A DNA stretch of 64,000 nucleotides from UBA2266 sp964406945 (GTDB taxonomy: Bacteria; Planctomycetota; Phycisphaerae; Sedimentisphaerales; Anaerobacaceae): NCBI GenBank assembly GCA_964406945.1, contig CAYOTO010000005.1, positions 1 to 64,000 of the forward strand. The letters run 5' to 3'. The position numbers were made by a program, and so were the translations under genes. Under the pieces are notes generated by a model. That model did no database searches, was not told the DNA's origin, and worked only from the letters and a program-made list of their open reading frames with translations. Every line of letters begins with the position of its first letter. Within the stretch, counting starts at the first letter, position 1. Positions 33,964 to 42,673 of this stretch are shown here, in pieces.

Positions 33964-35415
33964 TTATTCTTCTTCATTCAGCGGCAGAAGCACGAAGAAG
34001 GTGTAGTCCTCGCGTTTGACCAGCAATAGCGCCTTGCCCTCTTTTCTGGCATCCTTAATGGCGTTGCTGAATTCGGTCACATTGGCGACCTTTTCGCGAT
34101 TGACCTCCTTGATGAGTGTGCCGGGCGTGATACCGGCTCGTTCAGCGTCGGAACCCGATTCGACCCTACCAACCAGCACGCCCGTTTCGCCTTCGTAACC
34201 CAGTTGCTCGGCCAACTCGTTGGTGAGATTCTGCACCGAAAACCCGACGTCGACGGGTTCGGGGGTGTTGCCTCGAACCAATTCATCGCGGCTGGGGCGC
34301 TTGTCCAGTACGGCTGTAACTTTCTTCTTATCGCCGTCGCGCCAGATGGTAAGCTCGACCTCCGAGCCGGGGGCATATTTCGCAATGCGATACCGGAAAT
34401 CATCGGCCGTCTCGACTTTCTTGCCGTTAATTGCCAGCACGATATCGTTGTGTTTGAGACCTGCTCTGGACGCCGCCGAATCCGGGGTAACCTCGGCAAT
34501 AGCCACGCCCCGGCGGTCCTTGAGACCGAACATCTCGGCCATCTCAGGGTCCACATTCTGTGGCAGCACGCCCAGAAAGCCTCGCGTGACGCTTCCGGTT
34601 TCCTTGAGCTGCTCGTAAATATTCCTGGCCATATTCATTGGAATAGCAAAACCGATGCCGATATTGCCGCTCGGGCCCAGAATCGCCGAGTTTATGCCGA
34701 CCGCCTTGCCGTCCAGATTAATCAGTGGTCCGCCCGAATTGCCGAAGTTGATCGCCGCATCGGTTTGAATAAAGTTCTCATAGGTTGTCAGCCCCACACC
34801 CTGCCTGCCGGTGGCGCTGACAATTCCGGCTGTTACGGTGTGGCTCAAACCGAACGGACTGCCGATGGCAATTACCCATTCGCCGACCTTCAATCCATCC
34901 GAATTGCCGAGTTCGATATAGGGCAAATTCTCGGCGTCGATCTTGATGACGGCAACGTCGGATTCGGGGTCTGTTCCGATAATATCTGCTTCGTACTTGG
35001 TTTGATCGGAAAGCTCCACTTCGACTTTGTCCGCCTCGCCAACAAGGTGATTGTTGGTCAGCACATATCCATCCGGCGTGATGATAAAGCCGGATCCTTG
35101 TGCCGTCTGCTGAAATTGTCGTCCCTGTCCGGGCGAGCGCCTCCTGAAGAAGAACTCAAACATATCTTCCTGACCAGGCAATTGGGGAGAAGTCTGGCCC
35201 TTTACTGTTCTCTCGGCCTTAATGCCAACTACTGCGGGCGTGGTCTTTTCCGCTATAGAACTGAAGGCCGCGCTTAAGCTGCGCAGCGTCTCAATTCCAT
35301 TGTCCTGGGCTGCTTTGGCGGATGCCGGCACATAGAGCAGTCCTCCGAGTGCAAAAACAGCGACCAGAGTGAACATCACATAAGTTCTGCTGCTGACTTG
35401 CTTTACAAAATTCAT
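33964..35415 (-). CDS. Do/HtrA-family serine protease with two PDZ domains
   Basis: The 483-residue periplasmic protease-chaperone has an N-terminal signal (YVMFTLVAVFALGGLLYVPASA), a protease domain with the triad H123 (TNNHLV), D153 (SDVAVIK) and S227 (NFGNSGGPL), and two PDZ domains starting at about residues 270 and 385 (RGFLGVLPQNV and DVGFSVQNLTN). Residues 70-105 form the LA loop with Pro/Gly/Gln/Arg and a FFFRR segment, shorter than in DegP. This is the standard Do family that degrades misfolded envelope proteins. GGAG lies 8 bases before the ATG. The smaller PDZ-less protease at 23716 is a second, distinct member. Confidence 0.94.
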   Translation of the reverse strand: MNFVKQVSSRTYVMFTLVAVFALGGLLYVPASAKAAQDNGIETLRSLSAAFSSIAEKTTPAVVGIKAERTVKGQTSPQLPGQEDMFEFFFRRRSPGQGRQFQQTAQGSGFIITPDGYVLTNNHLVGEADKVEVELSDQTKYEADIIGTDPESDVAVIKIDAENLPYIELGNSDGLKVGEWVIAIGSPFGLSHTVTAGIVSATGRQGVGLTTYENFIQTDAAINFGNSGGPLINLDGKAVGINSAILGPSGNIGIGFAIPMNMARNIYEQLKETGSVTRGFLGVLPQNVDPEMAEMFGLKDRRGVAIAEVTPDSAASRAGLKHNDIVLAINGKKVETADDFRYRIAKYAPGSEVELTIWRDGDKKKVTAVLDKRPSRDELVRGNTPEPVDVGFSVQNLTNELAEQLGYEGETGVLVGRVESGSDAERAGITPGTLIKEVNREKVANVTEFSNAIKDARKEGKALLLVKREDYTFFVLLPLNEEE

Positions 35416-35561
35416 TTAATCGTCTCCGTGTATAGCTTTTGTAATTGTGAAAGATTCGTAACTAAAGGACGGCAAAGAATTGCACAACCGCCCCACCATG
35501 CCGCGGTATACGATTGTAAGGGTTGTAGGTTCGCCGTCAAAACATTTCCAGATTCTGCGGG

Positions 35562-35576
35562 TGCGGCAAAGCCGCA
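35562..35576. repeat. TGCGGC-AAA-GCCGCA hairpin
   Basis: Perfect 6-base-pair hairpin, similar to the core of the one at 13961-13976. It lies in the divergent gap upstream of the beta-helix gene and has no T-run. Confidence 0.35.
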
Positions 35577-35601
35577 GCAAAGCAGGCGTCTGGACTGAAC
35601 A

Positions 35602-35630
35602 TTGTTGCCGCCGCGTATGTGTGGTATAAT
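35602..35630 (+). promoter_or_regulatory. Possible promoter of the beta-helix gene
   Basis: TTGTTG at 35602-35607 and a perfect TATAAT at 35625-35630 are 17 bases apart. The start codon at 35681 is 50 bases downstream. Confidence 0.5.
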
Positions 35631-35680
35631 GCCATTAAACTCAGTCGGATGCTCTGGACTTAATTGCAGGAGAATCGGCC

Positions 35681-37153
35681 ATGGCAAGGGTTGAAGTTTT
35701 TCTGACGCTGGTCATTACAGGACCATTGGCGGCCGCGGTTATTAATGTTGACGATGATGGTCCCGCTGAATTCTCGGCAATAAAGCCGGCCGTCGAAACG
35801 GCTCGTAGCGGCGATACGATTTTGGTTCAGCCCGGTATCTATACCGGAGCGGAGAATCGGGACATCAACTTTTCCGGCAAAGCCCTGGTGCTCAGATCCG
35901 CCAAAGGACCGGAGACCACTGTAATCGATTGCGGACAACAGGCGCACGGCATCTACATTGTGGACAACATGCGGGGACAGACGGTATTGGAGGGGTTGAC
36001 GATACGAAACGCAATTCACGGGGCCGTCAAAATCTACAACAGCAATCCGCCTCACTCACCGTCACGCCGCAGTCGGTACAGTCCGGGATTTGATCCGGTC
36101 ATCATTCGCGATTGCGTGATAAGCGACAACCGCGACGGCGGTATTCTCCTCGACGGCCACGACAATGTCCGTATCGAAAGATGCCGCATCATCGCTAACC
36201 AGTCGGGAGTGTACGCGTACAAGAGCGGGCCTTGCTTTGTCAACTGTGTCATTGCTGAAAACGATCACAACGGACTGTACGCCACGTGGCCGGAACTAAT
36301 CAATTGCACTGTTGCGCGAAACGGTTCTACCGGAGTGATTTTATCCGAGGGCGAAATCATCAATTCCATCGTCTGCAACAATACCTATTCGCAGATACGC
36401 AATTCGACAGGCTCGGCCAAGGTCACTTATTGCAACGTCTCCGGAGGCTGGCTCGGAGAAGGCAATATGGACGTCGATCCGTGCTTTGCTGACCCTGTTG
36501 CCGGGGATTACCACCTGAAGTCCCTTGCCGGTCGATGGAGTCCGGTGACGCTGAAATGGGTGCAGGATGCCGTGTCCAGCCCTTGTATCGATGCAGGGTC
36601 GCAAGTTGCTCCCGTGGGGCCGGAGCCTTTTCCCAATGGCGCAAGGATCAATATGGGGGCGCACGGTGGGACCGCCGAGGCAAGCAAAACGTGGTTTCGG
36701 GGCGGACAATGCCGGACCATAATCGCCGGGGATATTAACGGCGACTGCCGAGTCGATTTCGAGGACGTCTCAATCCTCTGCGGCAATTGGATGACCCAGC
36801 TCCCGGTCGAGAATCTTGCGCCGAGGGTTTCCGTTGTTTCACCACAGAACGGCCAGACAATCGGCAGGTACGAGCCGGACGATCCGATAATGATAACTGC
36901 CGACGCAAATGATCCGGACGGCACGGTAATGAAAGTCCGGTTCTATATCGACGGCTCGGAATCCGGTGAGTACATCGGTATGATTGAAGAAGATACAGAC
37001 GCCTCCGACGAATGGTCGGCAAACTGGATATGGTGGGGCGCCTGGGGTCATTACGCCGAAGGCTGGTATACGATCACCGCCAGGGCAACCGACGACGACG
37101 GGCGATCCAGGACTTCAGAGCCGGTCCGAGTTCGAATCCACGGCCCGAAATGA
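35681..37153 (+). CDS. Secreted right-handed beta-helix protein with dockerin-like loop
   Basis: The 490-residue protein begins with a short signal-like stretch (VFLTLVITGPLAAAV). Residues 20-280 form a right-handed parallel beta-helix of the pectate-lyase/NosD type, with repeated turns such as VIIRDCVISDNRDGGILLDG, VRIERCRIIANQSGVYAYKS and LINCTVARNGSTGVILSEG. A Cys-rich dockerin-like loop follows near residue 350 (DINGDCRVDFEDVSILCGNW), of the kind planctomycetes attach to secreted proteins. The C-terminal 100 residues resemble an Ig-like or cadherin-like domain (RVSVVSPQNGQTI then ITARATDDDGRS). The likely role is binding or cleaving extracellular polysaccharide. No lyase residue set was verified. 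It is convergent with the fusion gene at 37158. Confidence 0.8.
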   Translation: MARVEVFLTLVITGPLAAAVINVDDDGPAEFSAIKPAVETARSGDTILVQPGIYTGAENRDINFSGKALVLRSAKGPETTVIDCGQQAHGIYIVDNMRGQTVLEGLTIRNAIHGAVKIYNSNPPHSPSRRSRYSPGFDPVIIRDCVISDNRDGGILLDGHDNVRIERCRIIANQSGVYAYKSGPCFVNCVIAENDHNGLYATWPELINCTVARNGSTGVILSEGEIINSIVCNNTYSQIRNSTGSAKVTYCNVSGGWLGEGNMDVDPCFADPVAGDYHLKSLAGRWSPVTLKWVQDAVSSPCIDAGSQVAPVGPEPFPNGARINMGAHGGTAEASKTWFRGGQCRTIIAGDINGDCRVDFEDVSILCGNWMTQLPVENLAPRVSVVSPQNGQTIGRYEPDDPIMITADANDPDGTVMKVRFYIDGSESGEYIGMIEEDTDASDEWSANWIWWGAWGHYAEGWYTITARATDDDGRSRTSEPVRVRIHGPK

Positions 37154-37157
37154 CGGC

Positions 37158-38732
37158 TCACTTTTGTTTCGGAGCATCCTGGCCAATCGCCCAGAACGCG
37201 GCATTTATCAGCATGCGCCTGAATTGGCGATTTTCGAAATCCTTCAGATGGCCCAGTGACGTGTAGAACACGCGGCTTTTGCCGTAAGAATGCGTCCAGG
37301 CCACCGGTTCGGGCTCGGCGCCGGGTATGGAACCTCTGAGCAGCTCAGTCGCTGAATCTTCGAGCGGCTTTGCCTTGTACAGCGATGCAACGCTGGTAAA
37401 GGGCAGTTCCACCTCCTTGAGAATCGGATGCTTTGACGCTCCGACGGCTGCCGTTACGGTCGTTTCAACGCCGCTGCCATAGTGGCCGTGGTAGTTGCCG
37501 CCAAGAACCTCCGGATCGAATTTTCGCCAATCCGCATGTCCGTTCGAAACTTTGCCGCGCGTGTCAAATGCATGACTGGCGGTCCTCAGCCCGATCAGCG
37601 GCCCGCCCTTGTCGAGATAATGCCGCAGATACTTCATCTGATCGGCGGCAAAAGCACGCCGCCTTACGAATACAACCGCCAGATCCGCCTGAGCAAGTTC
37701 CTCCATACCGGCAATGTAGTTGCGATCGATTTCATCGTCGCCGGCATTGCCCTGCACGATATCGCAGTGAAAGCCGTACCGCCGCTGCAACTGATCGGCA
37801 AAGACGGGCATCGACAGCGCAGCTTTGTATTCCCGCTCGGCGGAAATGATCACCGCGCGCGGCCGCTTATCATTCTCGAATACGAACTGAGGCTTGCCGG
37901 TAAAAACGGTCGAAGTCACTGTGGGGCATACATACCGCTCAATATGCTCGACGATAAGATCCGTACCCGTAAAATGACTCACAAAAGGTTCGGCCTTCGA
38001 ATTGTACATCGTGTCGGTCATGTCCCGCATTAGTACGACATTCTTACCATATCGGGCCATGTTCCTGAGTCCGAAAGGTCGGCCCAGCACGCACATATTC
38101 GTGTGCACCCCCATGAGAACCACGTTCCTGACGCCGCGGGCCGCCAGAAGATTCCAGATTTCAACGCCGGAGTCGCTGATGGCATCGCCATCCTGAATTT
38201 CTATGCTGTCAATCTGCCTCTCCCAGGCCGAATACTGCCTGCACTTGGGCTCGCAGTCGCATCCGCCGTCCGAATGGTCTACAGGATAACCTTGACGCTG
38301 TTCTTCATCGTCAATCCAGTGCCGCCATTTGCCGATGTCGCCCGGCACATCCGAAGCTGTGGGGGCCTCAATGGCCCTTTTTCGGGCAGGATGTCCCTTG
38401 TAAGCCTGCATAGTCCCGCTGGGAGCGTGAATGATAAAGACGCCCTGGTCTCTTGCGATCCCAACCACTTTGTTGATAACCGGCGCCAGCTCCGCCACCC
38501 GCCGGGTCGCGCCCTCGCACCAGTGCTTGTTCCACATATCGCAGATGATTATCGCCGTCTCGTCGGCTTTCCATTCCCATCGGTTCAGCAGAACTCTGGG
38601 CCCTTCGCCTGTCAGAATGCGACTTCGTGCAGGCACAACAATTTTATCCCTTGCTTCGGCGCCGGCCGAAACCGACAGGGCCGCGATCACACAAACAAGA
38701 ACCAACCAGCAGAATCTTCTACAGCAAGCCAT
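37158..38732 (-). CDS. Exported isochorismatase-like / ThuA-like fusion protein
   Basis: The 524-residue protein has a signal peptide (FCWLVLVCVIAALSVSAGA) and two domains. Residues about 50-290 are a cysteine hydrolase of the isochorismatase superfamily, with TAIIICDMWNKHWC (catalytic Asp) and VVLMGVHTNMCVLGRPFGL (catalytic Cys). Residues about 310-520 look like the ThuA/trehalose-utilisation fold, with DLAVVFVRRRAFAADQMKYL, PLIGLRTASHAF, KHPILKEVELPF and RVFYTSLGHLKDFENRQFRR. ATG 38732 is chosen because GAGG lies 7 bases upstream and the signal peptide begins there. In-frame codons further upstream belong to the region of the next gene. It follows an SDR gene by 29 bases. The fusion suggests linked steps on an extracellular substrate, which is not known. 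Confidence 0.85.
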   Translation of the reverse strand: MACCRRFCWLVLVCVIAALSVSAGAEARDKIVVPARSRILTGEGPRVLLNRWEWKADETAIIICDMWNKHWCEGATRRVAELAPVINKVVGIARDQGVFIIHAPSGTMQAYKGHPARKRAIEAPTASDVPGDIGKWRHWIDDEEQRQGYPVDHSDGGCDCEPKCRQYSAWERQIDSIEIQDGDAISDSGVEIWNLLAARGVRNVVLMGVHTNMCVLGRPFGLRNMARYGKNVVLMRDMTDTMYNSKAEPFVSHFTGTDLIVEHIERYVCPTVTSTVFTGKPQFVFENDKRPRAVIISAEREYKAALSMPVFADQLQRRYGFHCDIVQGNAGDDEIDRNYIAGMEELAQADLAVVFVRRRAFAADQMKYLRHYLDKGGPLIGLRTASHAFDTRGKVSNGHADWRKFDPEVLGGNYHGHYGSGVETTVTAAVGASKHPILKEVELPFTSVASLYKAKPLEDSATELLRGSIPGAEPEPVAWTHSYGKSRVFYTSLGHLKDFENRQFRRMLINAAFWAIGQDAPKQK

Positions 38733-38761
38733 CAAGATACCTCTTCTTATCGTTTGTTCTC

Positions 38762-39535
38762 TTAAAGCAGGGCCACCCAGCCTCCGTCGACGTACACGAT
38801 CTGACCGGTTATGAACTCTCCGGCCTTGCTTGCGAACAGCACAGCCGCACCGATCATATCCTTGGGCAGGCCCCAGCGCCCGGCCGGCGTCTTGGACAGC
38901 ACCCATGCGTCGAAATTCTCATCATCCTGCAAAGGCTGCGTCAGTGCGGTGCGGATATACCCGGGGCCTATTGCGTTGACGTTGATACCGTATTTGGCCC
39001 ACTCCACGGCCAGGGTTCTAGTAAGCATCAAAAGCCCGCCCTTGCTGGTTGCATAGGCCGCAACCGTCGGCCGCGCCGCCAAACAGGTAAGCGAACCGAT
39101 ATTGATAATGCGACCGCCGGTTCCGGCCTGCTTGCGATGCTTGCAGAACAACTGACAAAATCGATAAACCGCCGTCAGGTTAACATCCATAACCCGCCGC
39201 CAGCCGTCCAGGTCCATATTCTCGGTATCGCCCCGAACAGTCGTCCCGGCGCAGTTGACCAGAATATCCACCTGGCCCACAGCCTCGACAATGCCGGCGA
39301 AAACCTCGTCCAGCGCCTCAACGTCGCCGATATCGGCGGCAAACGTCCAGACCTGGCGTCCGGTCTTCTCTGATATCTGTTTCCGCGCGGCCTCCAACTG
39401 CTCGGCGGTCCGAGCTACTATGGCAATATCCGCGCCCTGTTCGGCAAGGCCCCCGGCCAGAGCCAGTCCTATACCCCGGTTTCCGCCGGTAACCAGGGCA
39501 ACCTTGCCCGACAAATCAAAAAGTTCATTTCCCAT
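38762..39535 (-). CDS. SDR-family oxidoreductase, gluconate-5-dehydrogenase-like
   Basis: The 257-residue protein from ATG 39535 is a classical short-chain dehydrogenase: VALVTGGNRGIGLALAG is the NAD(P)-binding TGxxxGxG motif, followed by DILVNCAGTT, the IINIGSL serine, and the YATSK active-site Tyr/Lys pair (AAYATSKGGLLMLTRTLAVE). It ends in the standard ITGQIVYVDGGW. The pattern is closest to IdnO-like gluconate or uronate dehydrogenases. ATG 39535 places the GKVALVTGG block at the usual distance; ATG 39553 is an in-frame alternative, and neither has a clear ribosome site. It is probably the first gene of the pair with the isochorismatase-ThuA fusion. Confidence 0.88.
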   Translation of the reverse strand: MGNELFDLSGKVALVTGGNRGIGLALAGGLAEQGADIAIVARTAEQLEAARKQISEKTGRQVWTFAADIGDVEALDEVFAGIVEAVGQVDILVNCAGTTVRGDTENMDLDGWRRVMDVNLTAVYRFCQLFCKHRKQAGTGGRIINIGSLTCLAARPTVAAYATSKGGLLMLTRTLAVEWAKYGINVNAIGPGYIRTALTQPLQDDENFDAWVLSKTPAGRWGLPKDMIGAAVLFASKAGEFITGQIVYVDGGWVALL

Positions 39536-39784
39536 ACTCGGATAATAGCTCATCTTGAGGCTTGGCCGCAACCCAAATCAGCCGCCGCAGGGCATGGCAG
39601 GCAATGAATTCGCCCCCGCAGCGAGGCTTCGCACCGGCCCCACGTCGGATCCGGTCGGCCTGAAAAACCCTGATTTTCCGCGTTATAGATTCACCGCCTG
39701 CGGGCACATTAGTACAGAACCGCGGAATGCGTGTTTTCCGCGAGTATTGAGCACTTTTTAGCTGTTTTTGAAAGGAGCAAAACA

Positions 39785-41152
39785 ATGAAACGCCTGTTAT
39801 TACTTACTGCAGTTCTGGCAATGGCGTGTTCGGTTGGTTATGCCGGTATGTCCGGCAGCGGCCAGGACAGGCCCGGAACCGGTGGGGACACCCAGCAACG
39901 AATCACGCCGGAAATCCGCGCCGAAATGGCCCAGATACGCGCTCAGGCCCGACAGGAGGCCGCGAACGCCGAATCACCCCAGCAAAGACGCGAAATCTAT
40001 CAGAATATGGCCCAGCAGATCCGTCAGTTGATAGGCGATCTGGCCGGAGTAAGAGCCGCCGAGAGAGCACGTAGTCGAGGCACCGCCGCCGTCTCGGAGC
40101 GACCGGTTCGCACCCGCGCCAGGCAACGCGCTGAGAACCAGCAGAACGACGGCTCAGGACAACAGGCACAGGACGCCGCTCGAATCAGAACGCAAGCTCA
40201 GAACCAGAATGTGGTGCTTGGCCGCCGCGCAGCGCAGATGATGATGGGCAATCTCGCACTGACCCAGGAGCAAAGGCAGGCGATGGCCCAGCTCGAGCAG
40301 CAGGCCGAGAAGCAGGTTCGCGCCAGCCTCGAATCTGTGTTGACAGACGAACAGTTCGCCCGCCTTCAGCAGATGCGACGCCGCGCCGAACAGATCAGAA
40401 TGGCTTGCGGCGCCGATGTCCCGGGCAACAAGCAGGGCCTGATGCTGCGAATATTCGACGCTCTGGATCTGACCGAAGAGCAGAAACTTGCAATCCGGGA
40501 AATATGCGACCTTGCGATCCAGGCCCTCCGGGAAGTCACAACGCCCGAGGAAAAACGCGCGATTATGGAGCAGGCCAGGGCGGATATTCTCGAGGTTCTT
40601 ACCGACGAACAATTGCTTATCCTCGAAGAAATGAAGCAGCAGATACAGCAGCGCAGCCGTCGCCGAGGCGGTCCGGAACAGGGCCTCATACACGCACTTG
40701 ACCTGACCGAAGAACAGCTTGCAGAAATCGCCGAAATTCGCGCCCGGGCCAAAGCAGCACTGGCCGACGCCGAAACTCCGGAAGAGCGGCAGGCCATATT
40801 GGAGGCGGCTCGCCAGGCGATCCTGGACGTTTTTACCGATGAGCAGATCGAACAGTTGCAGCGAATGCTCGACAACAGGAAGCAGCAGTGCGACCGCACG
40901 CGTGATCACATTTTGCGACTGGTCAACCTGGTCTGCAGATTGGATTTGACGGAGGAACAGATCGCCGAAATCCAGGCTATCCGCGACCGTGCTGTCGCGG
41001 CTCTGCAGGACGCCGAGACACCCGAGCAGAGGCTCGATATAATTCAGGCCGCGCGCGAGGCCATCCTTGATGTGCTCACCGAAGAGCAGCTTGCACAGTT
41101 CGAGCGGTTGCAGCAGCAGGTCCGCGACCGCGACCGTGTAAACCGTCCGTAA
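39785..41152 (+). CDS. Exported protein with four tandem LTxEQ modules
   Basis: The 455-residue protein has a signal peptide (LLLLTAVLAMACSVGYAG) and is otherwise almost entirely helical, with a Gln/Arg-rich linker near residues 80-150. Four modules at about residues 155, 225, 304 and 385 each carry a pair of LTxEQ motifs: LALTQEQ with VLTDEQF, LDLTEEQ with VLTDEQL, LDLTEEQ with VFTDEQI, and LDLTEEQ with VLTEEQL. LTxxQ is the hallmark of the Spy/CpxP family of periplasmic chaperones, which normally have two copies. The modules are about 80 residues apart and modules 2-4 are more alike than module 1. AAGGAG lies 7 bases before the ATG, and a perfect terminator follows at 41270. The function is probably chaperone-like or stress-related, by inference. 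Confidence 0.75.
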   Translation: MKRLLLLTAVLAMACSVGYAGMSGSGQDRPGTGGDTQQRITPEIRAEMAQIRAQARQEAANAESPQQRREIYQNMAQQIRQLIGDLAGVRAAERARSRGTAAVSERPVRTRARQRAENQQNDGSGQQAQDAARIRTQAQNQNVVLGRRAAQMMMGNLALTQEQRQAMAQLEQQAEKQVRASLESVLTDEQFARLQQMRRRAEQIRMACGADVPGNKQGLMLRIFDALDLTEEQKLAIREICDLAIQALREVTTPEEKRAIMEQARADILEVLTDEQLLILEEMKQQIQQRSRRRGGPEQGLIHALDLTEEQLAEIAEIRARAKAALADAETPEERQAILEAARQAILDVFTDEQIEQLQRMLDNRKQQCDRTRDHILRLVNLVCRLDLTEEQIAEIQAIRDRAVAALQDAETPEQRLDIIQAAREAILDVLTEEQLAQFERLQQQVRDRDRVNRP

Positions 41153-41269
41153 CAGTCCTGAAACGGGCAGAAAGCTCTTTGACAAAGACTTGAACCAATT
41201 ACTGTTGAAGGCGAGCGGCCCGGCGGATTGGGCCCCGGCCGGCAACCGCTTGCCGTCAGCACAAAAACG

Positions 41270-41305
41270 AAGCCGGGATCGAAGTTGTCCTTACGATCCC
41301 GGCTT
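41270..41305. terminator. Strong bidirectional hairpin terminator
   Basis: A perfect 12-base-pair stem AAGCCGGGATCG/CGATCCCGGCTT with a 12-base loop is followed by TATTG. It lies 117 bases past the LTxEQ gene. The T-run is short, so termination strength may be moderate. Confidence 0.7.
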
Positions 41306-41331
41306 TATTGTTTGCGCACAAAGCAATCACT

Positions 41332-41360
41332 TTGACATTTCTGCTATCATCCAGTAACAT
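41332..41360 (+). promoter_or_regulatory. Sigma-70-type promoter of the dockerin-like protein gene
   Basis: TTGACA at 41332-41337 and TAACAT at 41355-41360 are separated by 17 bases. The start codon at 41401 is 40 bases downstream. The upstream terminator isolates it from the previous gene. Confidence 0.6.
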
Positions 41361-41400
41361 TAGTGTCTGTCATTCACAATGTAAAAAGGATGAAGGTGAT

Positions 41401-42615
41401 ATGATGAAAAGGGCCATAGTAACATTAATAGGCTTAAGCTTGTGTGGCGCAAATGTTTCAGTTGCTCAAATAAACGCCAAATGGATTGGCAGTTCCCAAG
41501 GAAAGTGGGAAACAGCCGCTAACTGGAATCCACCGATTGTGCCGGAAAACGGAGCCGACACGTTTGACGTGACAATAGATGGAAGCAGCATTGAACTGAC
41601 CTCCGATCACACGATAGATTCTCTAAACACGTTTGGGGCAGTGGGTCTGAAACGGTGGACGCTCAAACCTGTTGTACTTACGGTCTTGAACGACTTTACC
41701 AACCACGGTGATTTGGAAACTCCAAATACTACCCATCTTTACGTTCATGGAGATATGATCAATAGCGACAGGGCCAAAATTGACATCCTGAGCGAGGAAC
41801 TCCGAGTATATGGAGCAACAGGACTTTACAATTTGGGCAGGATCTACATTGACCCCGATGCCGAGCTGAAGTCTGAAGTGTCCGACATAAACAATGTGGG
41901 GATCCTTGAACTCAATGGTGGCGCTGTTTCCGCGGATCAGGTTTTTACCAACGGCCCAGGCGCTATTATTAAGGGAAGCGGGATGATCGCCGGCCGGCAT
42001 GTGCTCAATGCAGGGCTTATAGAAAGCACTGCAGGAACACTACAGGTATTTGGCAAGTCTGTTTCTAATGCTGGGACACTGAAGAATATACCGGGGTCGA
42101 GCGTCAAAGTAACCTCGGATTCGCTGAGTCAAAACAAAGGACTGATAACGGCTATGTCCGAGGGAGCTGTGGTGTTTGACTGCAGCTTAACAAACGAACC
42201 TAATGGCATCATCGAGCTAATGGGTGGGACAATTGCAGCCACTACCATCGTCCAGAAAGCCAATGCCGCATTCGAAGGTTTTGGTTGCATCACAGCAGAT
42301 ATTCAGATTGAGCCAAATGCTGCAGTGGAGTTAACCGGACCTGCGCAAATCGTCGGAGATATCGATATTGCCGCCGATGCCGCTCTGTATATTGATCAGG
42401 GACAAGTATTGGTCACCGGCGCGACAATCTGCAAAGGCAGCATTCGCATAAGAGAAGGTTCCCTTACATTGCAGGGAGGCGGCGATTGCAGCAAATGCAG
42501 CATCGTTTATGAGACCGCTGCCGACTACAATTACTTTGACACTAATCTTGACAATGTAGTAGATTTCAACGACCTGGCGAAATTTGCAGAAAACTGGCTT
42601 TGGACAGGGAACTGA
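41401..42615 (+). CDS. Secreted beta-rich protein with C-terminal dockerin-like segment
   Basis: The 404-residue protein has a signal peptide (KRAIVTLIGLSLCGANVSVA). The body opens with WIGSSQGKWETAANWNPP, an opening shared with autotransporter-like adhesive repeat proteins, and continues as many short Gly/Asn/Ile-rich strands (VYGATGLYNLGRIYID, IIELMGGTIAATTIVQK) that suggest a beta-solenoid. The C terminus YFDTNLDNVVDFNDLAKFAE then NWLWTGN is a single dockerin-like calcium loop, matching the one in the beta-helix protein at 35681. No catalytic motif is visible. It is probably an extracellular structural or adhesive protein. GAAGGTGAT lies just before ATG 41401, with a second ATG at 41404. 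Confidence 0.7.
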   Translation: MMKRAIVTLIGLSLCGANVSVAQINAKWIGSSQGKWETAANWNPPIVPENGADTFDVTIDGSSIELTSDHTIDSLNTFGAVGLKRWTLKPVVLTVLNDFTNHGDLETPNTTHLYVHGDMINSDRAKIDILSEELRVYGATGLYNLGRIYIDPDAELKSEVSDINNVGILELNGGAVSADQVFTNGPGAIIKGSGMIAGRHVLNAGLIESTAGTLQVFGKSVSNAGTLKNIPGSSVKVTSDSLSQNKGLITAMSEGAVVFDCSLTNEPNGIIELMGGTIAATTIVQKANAAFEGFGCITADIQIEPNAAVELTGPAQIVGDIDIAADAALYIDQGQVLVTGATICKGSIRIREGSLTLQGGGDCSKCSIVYETAADYNYFDTNLDNVVDFNDLAKFAENWLWTGN

Positions 42616-42673
42616 AATCAGTCAATCGAGTGTTCCTCGAAAACGAGAAAACAGTTTTTAAGTGGAACTGCTG

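Noticed and set aside
37127..37140. TCCGAGTTCGAATCC, resembling a tRNA T-loop
   Set aside because: It is inside the end of the beta-helix protein gene and no cloverleaf can be built around it.
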